NCBI GenBank assembly: GCA_009746045.1
Contig: RPFO01000102.1
Coordinates: 2,816,306-2,880,305 of the forward strand
Length of the DNA: 64,000 nt
Source of the DNA: Mesostigma viride
Lineage: Eukaryota; Streptophyta; Mesostigmatophyceae; Mesostigmatales; Mesostigmataceae
Direction of reading: 5' to 3'
Shown: positions 11,801 through 23,800 of the stretch, piece by piece
Layout: the number at the start of each line of letters is the position of its first letter
Position numbering within the stretch: position 1 is the stretch's first letter
The notes under the pieces: generated by a model
What the model was told of the DNA's origin: nothing
Database searches by the model: none
What the model saw: only the letters and a program-made list of their open reading frames with translations
Program-made: the position numbers and the translations under genes

Positions 11801-14800
11801 TAGTGAACCATAGTGAACCATAGAGAACCATAGAGAACCATAGCGAACCATAGAGAACCATAGAGAACCATAGAGAACCATAGCGAACCATAGAGAACCA
11901 TAGAGAACCATAGAGAACCATAGAGAACCATAGAGAACCATAGAGAACCATAGAGAACCATAGTGAACCATAGTGAACCATAGAGAACCATAGTGAACCA
12001 TAGTGAACCATAGAGAACCATAGTGAACCATAGTGAACCATAGTGAACCATAGTGAACCATAGAGAACCATAGTGAACCATAGTGGAGAATTCATTACAT
12101 TTGTACCCCACTTATACAACATCACTGGATTAGTAAGTTAGCGGAGGGACTAACTTAGTAGTAGACAAGGCCTGTGAAATCCGCGAAATCTTGGGGCTGA
12201 TGAAATACACAGAAACATACACTAAAAACTGGATGGTGCACGTTCTCTTTCTAGAGGGGAAAACAGGTACAAAGCTTCGTTTCATGGGTAGCTCTTCGAT
12301 AATCGACTACGCGATTGCAAATAAGATCCGCAAATGGGCAGCTTCTGCATGGGGTGATGTGCATTTTCTTAGCATACCTGTATTTCCTTCATTGGTACCC
12401 ACGCGATGCAGTCTACATGCTATTAATTCATTCATCAATTACTAGGCACACTGGCATGGTAATTAGTAACATGTCAGATTATGATCCGTAGCGTAGTTAT
12501 AACAGTATTACTAGATGGCAGCTCGCCAGCTACAAGACGGGATACGTCATCATCCACTCATCAAGTGTAAAATGCTATCAACCGTCACGTGTCAAATGGT
12601 ATCAACCGCGCCTTCCGAAAGCAACGGCAGCCTGCCACGTGCCCGATCACCTACCGCCCAAGAAGGGAACCTGAAGGCCCTCCGTCCCTACGTGCAGGTG
12701 GTTGGTCCTCAGGTCGATCTGGCACTGTGAGTGTGTGTACGTGTGCATGTGTGTATGTGTGTGTGTGTGTGTGTGTGTGAAACGGGGAGGTGTGTGTGTG
12801 TGGGGGTTGCACGCGCACAGGCAGGAAAGATCGGACGACAGGCGTCAGCGAGAAACACAGCCACCGAAACACAAATGGTAAATGGGGGTGCACGATGTAA
12901 GGGTCCATCTCCTTCCGACAAACTGCAGGTTGTTAGTAGCTGCCGTTATGATCTAGTCTGTGAAGACAAGGGGCCGCGGATCAGGAACAGTGCCACCGTG
13001 CGCGCCTGCTTGATAAAATGTTAGTCATCAGTACATTGTTTACTCCGTCAACATAGAACTGCATGATCAAATCGTAACGGAGGAGGACACTTATGAATAC
13101 AGTGCCAAAAAAGGGTCTGTGCCAAAAATGGGGCAGCGGAGTATGGGTCAAAGAATGCAGACACCAACCGCAACAGGGTTACCATCACTGGCACAGCAAT
13201 CATAACATCAGCGCGACCGCCAGCACAGGCCAGAAATATGAAACAATACTATAGCGTGGAGGGTTACTATAATGATAATATGGTGGGACAGGGCGTATGC
13301 AACGCAAGTGTTAGTCATCCGGTGGATCGCCCTCACGCCTGGCTTTGCTCCCTTTGCTAGGAAGCCGTACTACCATACTCCTAAATAAACCGTACCGCAC
13401 CTTTCTTCATGTACAGCCTCCAGCCGTACGATAATGCCCACGTCTTCTACTGCCAAAGTTCGATACTAAGAATATGAAATATCGCTTACTATGCCTATCA
13501 AAAAGTACGTGGCGCTTGCGCAGCATGCCCAGTCGGCCAGCCAGCGATCCACCAGGGCCAGTTCACGGTTCAATACCGTCTAGTTGATCACTAGGCCTGG
13601 GAAGTATTCTGATCACAAAAAGTACCTGGTGCTTGCGCAGCATGTCCAGCCCCAACAAGAAGTCGATGTCCATGTTCTCCATGATAGTGAACGTGCACTG
13701 GAAATACTCCGTGCCGATCTGCGGTGCAGCGCGTTGGAAAGATAAAAAAAAGTGGTGACATGCAGGGCAAGGATGGCAGTGCACACGCATTGCCAGCAGA
13801 CGCGTGCGAGGGAAGCGCGTCATGTCAGTGCGTGAGGTGATCCATGGGGCCAGGGGCTAACAATTTGCAAGTCAACCCCTGCAGGGGGGAAGGGGCACCA
13901 AACTCCAGCTCTAACATTTTGATGATTATCGCATCAATCCGACGACATCCTTATCACATCAGTCCGATGACATCACTTTCACATCAGTCCGACGACATTC
14001 TCGCACCGCATACACACAGGTTGCTCGGTCACGCCCATGCTTGATTTCTCAAATGTTAATGCTTCATGATCAATCCGCCACACTTATGTTGACGTAATAG
14101 CCTCACGCCACCCCTACGTGACTGACAGCTTCATGAAGTGAAGCTCCAGCATGATCGGCGTGACCCGGGCCGCCGCGATGCATTGCAAAAACGGAGGAGC
14201 CCAAGATCCAGCCATGAAGCTGCCATGGGCCATGGGCCAAGCATCCCTGATCGCGTGCACATGCATCACGGATGTGCCTTTCTCTGCAGGGTTGATGTAC
14301 ATTAATAATTGCAGGATGCACGAAACGTGATGCTTACTGCCTCAACACCTCGATGCGCGCCAGGAACACTGCCACCCAACTCCGGGACATAAGCGAACTT
14401 GTTTCCACAGTTGTGGTCTACTAACTAATTTTTACAGTTTGCAATATTATGCGTACTGCTGGCACATGGCGTTTTGGTGGTGCACTAGAACTGCATTTGG
14501 GTGGGTGCCTGGCAGGTACTAGACAATGTCATTTTCTCACAATAATGAACCCTCCGTACTTCTCAGTTCTCTCAGTACTTCTCAGTACTCTGTTCATTAT
14601 TTATACTCCGTGTTCATTGTAAGAATGTGGTCCTGTCGTCCTATGAAAAGACCCAGGTGGCGTGTCTTCGTGTGGGACTCTGCCACTCTTCTCAGTACGC
14701 GTGTGGCACTCTGCCATTACCACTGCAGCAGATACAAATCTCCTACAGTCATTCACGCCTTAAGTTGGGTTCGAGGTTTTCGAGGGGTCAACCCAACTTA

Positions 14801-17800
14801 AGACGTGAACCCAACTTAAGGCGTGAATGGCTCTACTAAATTGTACTAATTTGAACTAAATATACAAGAACATACTACTTTGAACTACTTTGAACTTAGA
14901 ATGCTGAAATCCTATGCCACCCAATTTAAGGCGAGAAATCTGGAGAATCCGGACCATGGTCGCTCGAGCTCTGAGGATTACGCTCACGTATTGCGTCCAT
15001 CTGCGACACGTGCTCACACCTGCTGTGATCATATCCGCGTTTGTGGAGTCTTTCAGGAAGATGGAGGTGGAAATGTATAGCCGTGGAGATGTACATATGC
15101 ATGAACTTGACACACCTTGAGGGGCGCCAGGTGTACACGCCCCACGATCTTGCCTGTGCCCACCCCGCGCGCGATCCCCGAGAACCGTTTGTCCACCAGG
15201 CGCAGCACGCTGCCAGCGCACGCCACACAGCGACGCACCATGTGCGTGTGGGGGGGGGGGGGAAGGGAAGAGACGAGTTTAGTTCATAACACAACTGTAT
15301 GAGTTAAGTATTATATAATATAGTATGGCTTTAGTACTACTATATTATTTACATGCTATAAAATAAATTGTTTTGTAACTTTGATGATATCATTTTCTAA
15401 TGAGATTAGCATAGTACGCCATGGCATGCCCATGCCCATGACACGCAAGTACTTACTTATATAATATAATATAATATAATATAATATAATATAATATAAT
15501 ATAATATAATATAATATAATATAATATAATATAATATAATATAATATAATATAATATAATATAATATAATATAATACTATAATATAATATAATATAATAT
15601 AATATAATATAATATAATATTCTATAATACTAGTATAATACAAAATAATACAATACAATACTACTACAATATAATATAATATTGTATTGTATTGTATTGT
15701 ATTGTATTATTTTGTATTATACTAGTATTATAGAATATTATGTAATAGTATCGTGTCGCGTCGTGTCGTGTCGTGTCGTGTCGTGTCGTGTCGTGTCGTG
15801 TCGTGTCGTGTCGTGTCGTGTCGTGTCGTGTCGTGTCGTGTCGTATCGTATGGTATACTTAAAAACACTGCTGTTTGTGCGGATGCACACCGCGCAGGGC
15901 AGAAGGATGATAACGGATATAATTCAATGAAGGGATATATAGATATGGCAGGCAGAGTCCCTAAAGCGCCCAGGATGCTGCGGCGACACCAATCCAGGGA
16001 GCGACTTTGCAGGGGCATGCATGTCAAAAGGCCAGCTTTCAGGGAGGTATGTGTATAAAGCATGATGCTACCGGAAGCGAGCTACCGGAAGTTCAGAGGC
16101 ATGGAAGAACGAATGCCATGGCCGAGTGGAAGATAAAAACCAAGAGCCTGGCAGAAGGACACATGCCAACGCGCAGCATACAACCACCTGCCGACAGCGC
16201 ATACTACGTTAAACATGCAAGCATGCAAACAGCCAGCAGTCGAGGTCCCACCCACTCATAAACTAGTATAATTTCAGCAGCATCAGCATACGAGCGCCCA
16301 GCGAAACAAGCACCCACTGAAGCACACAAACACCCTGCACATAAACTGACCTTGGCAGCACCAACAAACATGTACAACATGAACCAAGCACAGAAAAACA
16401 CCAGGCTGCAGGTGGCACCTAGTGGGGATGCATGGAGTGAAAGGGAGCACGCACCCGCACTTCTCGGCGCACTCCACTGACATGATCGTCATCTGAGCTC
16501 CACTGTCCACAAAGGCCTGCGTGCGCGGGCATACATGCACGGTCACCACGGTCATTATACGCATGGTCATTATACACATGGTCATTATACGCATGGTCAT
16601 AATACGTACAGGCATATATATATATATATATATATATGCACGGTCATCGGGCACATGATTGGTTGAAAACCATTCAGGAGCGAATTGCGACATGAGGGGG
16701 CAGGCGAGGAACACGTAGCAGTCACCAACACGTCAGCGAGAAAAATGTTGCGGGGACGCATGGTCACCCGACCGATGTCATGCACTCGCGTGCGAGTACA
16801 TGTTGCTGTGCGTAAACAACGCGCCATGTGCAGGGCCCAACATAGCGATGCATTACATTCGAGCGTGGATGAGACATAGCAAGCCGCAATGCGTGGGCAA
16901 GCCCGAGCAAAAGCAAGGGCATGTGCTGGCGTCCATAGGTTCCTGGAAACCGAGATACTCTGACAGGAATGCGAGTCAGACTGTAGCAGGCATGAGACCA
17001 GGCCATGTACAGAAAGGCCTGTGTGCAGCCACGGCCGCCACGCCCCGTGCTGGTCAATACTTCACATGGGGTCCATCGATATTACTTGTCTTTGCCGTAT
17101 TTTTGCCCCACACATAAATACCTGAATCGCAGCAATTGGACCAACACGGGGCACGAGCATGGCATGTGCAGGGCTCAGCTGCCAGTTGAAAGCTGGGGCA
17201 ATAAGGGTGACCGCGACACGAGAGGGTGCAGGGCCAAAGGCCGCGGCGGGCGGGCGAAGGGGTGTCTGAGGGGCAGAGCAAGAGAGCTCACGCGCGCTCG
17301 CACACGTCACAGAGAGACATACAACACTTTACACGATTTCGATTTACGATCTCTGGATGTAAATATACGCAATGGCCACGCATGCCCAGGATCCCTTACA
17401 TTACACCTTGTCTAGGACACCGCTCACGCTGGGTGGATGATCACATGGCTCACCTCGACCCCTACCTAAATTATTAGGCATGTGGTTGTGGTTGACCTCC
17501 CGTATCATACATACATGGGTCATTAAGCACATGCACCCATGGGTGATAAAGCACGTGTTTTTACCGTAAACACGTGCTTTATGATGTGATCTGCTCCCTT
17601 CACTGATAATACCTTGATGGGCACGCGGTCGACCTCCTGTGTCATGCAAGGGCCATCAGCGCGCGTCTACGGGGCCCCCCCTTCTTCCCTCCTACCTTGA
17701 TGGGCACGTGGTTGACCTCCAGGTCGATGTACAACATGACGACCTGCCCGAACGACTCGGGCGAGTACTCCATGGCCGCCTCCACGTTGGCCTGGATGTT

Positions 17801-20800
17801 TTTCTGCTGTATCGCCTCCTCGATCTTGCGCTGTGCCTCCACGTCAAACGGGTCTGCGTTCAGCAGCGCCTGCCAGGGGGGAGGTTGGGGGTGGGGGAAG
17901 CGAGGACGATATGGGACCAGTGTACATACAGACCAGTGTAAGGGAAGTGTTACAAGTGTTCTTGGGTAGCTATGATGGTCAGGGGACAGCGGGGCCACAC
18001 CATGGATCAACGGGCTATGTAGCGTTCCTTGCTCAGGTGACCGACTCTCACTCAACCGAGGTGGGAGAGTGACAAGGGGAAGACATGCTCTGATGACTTT
18101 CTGCCTTGCATGCATGGGGCATCAAGAGTGCATGCATCAAGAGCGCGTGCATCAAGAGCGTGTGCAACCAGCGTGCATGCATCCACAGCGTGCATGCATC
18201 AAGAGTGCGTGCCACCACCGTGCATGCATCAAGAGCGAATGCATAAACTGTGGATGCCAGCACCAACTGGGCCTGCATGATGTGATCTGGCGTCCTCTGA
18301 GACTGCAATAGAACTGGCCCCACCATTATACATCACCTGAATCTCAGCATCAACTGCGATGCATGTCTTGCCTATCTGCTGCGCATGCATCTGCACATGC
18401 ATTCATTTATGCAAGCTCATAGTGCTGATGCAGGCCTGTGAAAGGCAACCCATGCCGCGATGCTACCCCTTGCCTCCAATGTATGTAATAGCTGTAGTCA
18501 ATATTGTAGGAAACGTATGTGCACACCACCCTTTGGCGTTGGAGTCGCATGCCTTTTTTTTTTCCTATGCTGTGTAGGACCTACGAAGAAAGTGAACCTG
18601 CACACACTGAGTTATAGATCTTGCCTCAAATGCGCATGTGCCACAATAATACTATACTATATTATTATAAAAAGCCAGTGATCCACCATAAGCCCCTGCC
18701 TGCATGGCCCTCATAGTTACATCGAGTGCCCTTGCAGGTGAGTACAGCATGGTGCACTCCGTGCCTGATTATCATGAAGATGCTGGCTTGTTGCACACAC
18801 ACCTGCATGACGACCACGGCCTGCCGAACAAACGAGGTGCAATACCTAAGCACATGTCACCACAACGGCCTGCCGAACGTACGAGTTGCTCCGCCTCCGC
18901 CTCGACCTTCTGCCGGTGCTGACGTTGCAACACCACGTTGAGCTGATTGGGGTCATCTGCCATGATCGCGTCCGCCAGGTCCGGGTTATTCTGTCGATTG
19001 CCACAGATTCCGTGACATGTAGAGGAACAGCAAGCGAGGGCCGAATCCGCTACAGTCAGTCCTGGTAAGTTTTCTCATTTCTGGCAACACAAGTTCAACA
19101 AGAGGGTGAGCAGCCAAGGCTATTGCACCGTTCTGGGAAACGGCGCAGGTGATAATATAGGAGAAGAACAAGACAGAAACAGCGGGAAGACCCCTCCACT
19201 ACACACAGAAGCTTCCAGAACAGCAATTAGGCATGACGTAAGCAAGAGATGCCAGCACACCAGTAACGTCAATTAGAGGGGCACTCAATATGCAGTCTCC
19301 TGCACTGTCTTGACCTTACAGAGAGTATACAAGACCCTCTCTCTCTGGGGGTCACACAGTTCGAGTAGTGCTCATGCCAAGCACTCGAGACCAAAGGCAT
19401 TGGCTCCAGTATTGAAAAAAAGTACAAAACCGGGCCAATGATGCAAAATAAGGCCCGGGAAGGCCAATACCTAAGGTACTGGGACAATAGAGTTGGTCCC
19501 GTCACATGAAATGTCCCATGGCGAGCCCGAGACTGGGAGCAAAATGGCAGTGCCCCAAATGGAATAATGACGATCAAAGGATGCATGATGGGGGTGGAGA
19601 GCAAATGACATGGCACGGCTGGCAGTGGGGGCCGGGCTGTGCGGGTGGAAAACCCAACGACTGCTAGCTCATATGGGCGCGGTGTGCACCGGCCGTGTGA
19701 GGGGGCAAAAAAATTTCTTTCATTGAAAAGGGCAGTTCTGAAACGGTGGTTTTCAGCATCGGGGGAAAAAGTACATCCAGCCATATAGGGTCCTGTAAAC
19801 GTGCCCCCTGTTTGCAAATAGATAATAATCGAAGAGCTGGCCACGTTCCGAGCACAAACCATGGCTATTCAAACAAGAAACACATACTACCATTAAAGGC
19901 AGCTGCGATAAGGCATGCCGGTGCATTACACACAGCAAAAGAAAGGCCATGGCATTGAGCACCCTATGTCAATTATTCGCACCAACAACAGGTCACTTCT
20001 TGCCTGCAATAATACTCCAACAGTTCATATAGTGGCATGGTGGTGACACGAAATGACGATACGCAGCCGCGATCGGACTTATCTCCACCGTGCTCGCCGC
20101 GATAGGACAGGCAGCAAAATCATGCCCTGTCACTACGCGCCAGGTGCAGGAGTACCTCTAAATGACGTGAGCGGGCACTGATATTCCGCACTTGCTAGAG
20201 ACTGTGCCGCTGCGCCCTGCTACTACTACGTGAGAGTGGGCTGATAGCACAAGATTCTAGGCTCAAACGCCTATTATTCACAGCTACAAGTGATTAGCCG
20301 CCCCTTTGGCCTTTGCGGCCCGTACGCATACCAAGCTGCTAAACATTACAATTATATAGGCTGCAGAGCCCTACTACCCCACACTAACATTATATATAGG
20401 CTGCAGAGCTCTACTACCCCACACTTAAATTATATATAGGCTGCAGAGCCCTACTACCCCACACTTACATTATATCTAGGCTGCAGAGCCCTACCACCCC
20501 ACACTTACATTATATATAGGCTGCAGAGCCCTACTACCCCACACTTACATTATACATAGGCTGCAGAGCCCTACTACCCCACATTTACCAGAGCTGCATG
20601 ACTGGGCCTGCCCTGCCTGCAGGTCTGCGCCTGCTGCCCCCCCCCTGGCTGGCAGGCAGCCTACAAACTGCTGCCTGGTGTATCTACAATTAAGCTGCAC
20701 CGTGAATCGTGGGGAGGTCGCCCTGCAGTATATATTCATAATGCTGCCATCGCAGCTCCAGGCTAGAGCTCTAAACCAGCAGAATTTCAAGCATGTCAAA

Positions 20801-23800
20801 TGACCCCAACGCATGGAACTGCAGTGCCCACAAATGGTTCACCCTACCTGGTGTAACTGTGCCATTGTGTGGGGGTCGCCACGCAGCATCAGCTGGAGAG
20901 CTGCGGGGTTGTCACACGTGCCGTCAGGCAGCATCCGAGGGGCCCTGTTTAATTGTGTGTGGTGTTGGTGTTGGTGGTGTGGGGGGGGGGCAGCATGTGC
21001 AGCAGGTAGGAATTTATATATTGATTCATGATGAACACATATTACTACACATATGTGCAGCCACATGGCCGTAGCTTGCGCACTCGCAAAAAGAAATAAG
21101 GAACTATCACTCACAAGATGATGAGGTGGGTTGTCCAATTCCATAACGATCGTTCAATCTGAATACTACAACGGTGCACAACTAGGCACATGTATATGCG
21201 TACATGATCAATTATTAAATGAACGAATGGAGAAGTTCGGCCTATGTAACAAACCTACTTGTAACACAATTATATATGAAGGCCACACGTATGAAAGCCA
21301 CCTAGTTACGATTAAAGCCACCACCGTTACTAAGGCCACGATAGAATACACGGAATTGCCAAGAACGCTGTAGACTCAAGGTCCAATGATGCCGACTTGT
21401 GGACGCCAACAGCCCGCAACCATGCAGCCGCAAAAGCTTGAAGCAACCGAGTTTGTCACCAGTGAAAAATTTCCAAATTGCGCACTCTGCAGATGATAGT
21501 TACACTGAGGAGCCCCCAAAGGACACAGTGGCGGGAACTTCATGGAAATAAACAACGGCTGTTCCTGTGTCGGTTTGCCATTACTTAATAGATTGATACT
21601 GACCAATAAGCAGAGGGGCCTATAGGCAGAGGGTCCAATGAGCAGAGGGGCCCATAAGCAGAGGGGCCAATATCACAGGGGCCAACAAGCAGAGGGGCCA
21701 ATAGGCAGAGGGGCCAGTAGGCAGAGAGGCCCAAAAGCATAGGGGCTAATGAGCAGAGGGGCTAATGAGAAGAGGGGCCAATGAGCAGAGGGGCCAAAAA
21801 GCGTAGGGGCTAATGAGCAGAGGGGCCAATGAGCAGAGAGGCCAAAAAGCACAGAGGCCAATGAGCAGAGGGGCCAATGAGCAGAGAGGCCAAAAAGCAT
21901 AGGGGCAAATGAGCAGAGGGGCCAATAAGCAGAGGGGAGCGGAGGAAGCAAAAGGAGCAGCTCTAGGGTCAGCAGGGCCTAAGGGTTCCTTTGTGGTGCG
22001 CTCCACGGAAACATTTCCTAACATTTACACCCTGGCAGCTCTACAGAAGATGCTACCATGTGCTATGTATAGTAGTATTACGGGCTTTGTGCGCGTCATC
22101 AGGGGACTGAGGGCAGTTAGCGATCACATGCATGCCCCAGACTACCTGCATGATGCATTTATAGTTCCATAGAACTGATAGAAAAACATGCCATTACTAC
22201 TCAAGAACATTGAAACAATCCCCATACAAGGCCACCACTCCCTCAAAACATGCCATCAAGTACTACTCATGAACATTGAAGCACTCCCTCACACAAGGCC
22301 ACCACTACTTAGTACTGCAACATAACATCACTACATTCCATGCGCAATGCATGTATTGTAAGGGCACACCCCACATGCGCCCGCCATAGCTTCACTTGTG
22401 CCAAGGATGCAGTGCGGCCGTACTGAGCAGGTTCACTATAAACCTCACTATAAACCTCAGTGGATGGCTGGCATACGTACCCCGCAAGTAAACAATGCGG
22501 TGCGTGTTCGGATCACATCAGGGGGTGTGGGGTGGGGTGGGGTGTGGGGGGTTCTGGTACAAGTGAAGTATACGCAAGCCAAACAGTTGGCACTTTGATT
22601 GGAGTTTGATTGGGTAATTTATAAATGCCCTCATGAGTGGGTCGGCCAAGCATCCTAACCACGGTAGCAATCGTCGTGCAATCTTTATAGTGTTTACTAA
22701 CCTGACAGTGGGACTGCCTAGCATGCCCTCCAAGTACATGCTTACGCCGACAAAGCAGAGACATAAAAACAAGGTCTATTTATAAATTTCCTTATATAAA
22801 AGAAGAAACATGCAAGGCTCAAGGACACGTTTGCGGTCGTCGCCTAATATAATAAACCCACAATACCAGGATCCATGTACAACAGCCCATCAGTATTTTA
22901 ATCAAATCACTTCATCGCAAAGTACTTAGTGAAAGGTCCATATCCCTCCCTCGCCACTAGCTGCCCGCCCTAATAATGGGCTGTTATGATGCATCACTTG
23001 GAAAACAACGCTGAAATAGCTCGCACTGGCGCGGCCGGCCCCAGTCTGGCTAGCAGAGGGCTAGAGGCCTACCACACCAGCCAAGCTACAAGTCCCATGC
23101 CATACACACTGATGATACTTGTGCCATATATTTCCTGTGTAGTGATGGTGACTATACTACAGGGAGCCTATCGATAGGAAGTACCAGTAGTAAGGTTGTT
23201 CAAATTCATGCTGCAAGACAATGGCGCAAATATGTTGGGCAACAGCTTAACACCCCCCTTCCTTCCCCCCCCCCCCCCCCCCCCTTCTCTTTCTCTTTCT
23301 GTTCTATAAATATGCACAACTACTGCCCTTATCCACCACTGATGAGCATTATTGCCTACGACCTCTGATCAGTCTGGTGAGGAAAAACTCATCCACACAT
23401 CCAGCCAGTAGGCACTAGTAGGCTTCTGTACTCTATCGAAATTCCAAAGAGCCATGCTGACATGCACAATTATGCAACAGTCCGCTGTCCAGCTGCACCT
23501 CTTCCCTACAGTAACACATTGACCTTGCATGGCGGGCTGACGGATTGACCTTGCATCACACGCTATATATAGCATCATAGTGTCTGTTCACAGATTTATG
23601 TATAACTCCAAGTCTCCAACCAGACATCAGACACAAATGTTGGGCAAGCTGCGGGGATGGGAATGCTCAACAGTTATGGTGCAGAATGGTGCAAGTGTTA
23701 TCCATACAAACAAAGGCCACACGAGCCTCCTCCTGTGGTATTCTACACCGTCAGTAGCACTGCAGTATATTTTAGTCCTCCCAGACGAAAGCGCCGGACA

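Noticed and set aside
9958-12125. Three long minus-strand OR frames of about 650-720 codons (MVHYGSLWF repeats)
   Set aside because: They are translations of the 10-bp tandem array in all three frames. The unit has no stop on that strand, and the array lies inside DDI1 intron 9.
21673-22024. Leu/Ala-rich frames resembling membrane helices
   Set aside because: Translation of the 16-bp minisatellite in DDI1 intron 2.
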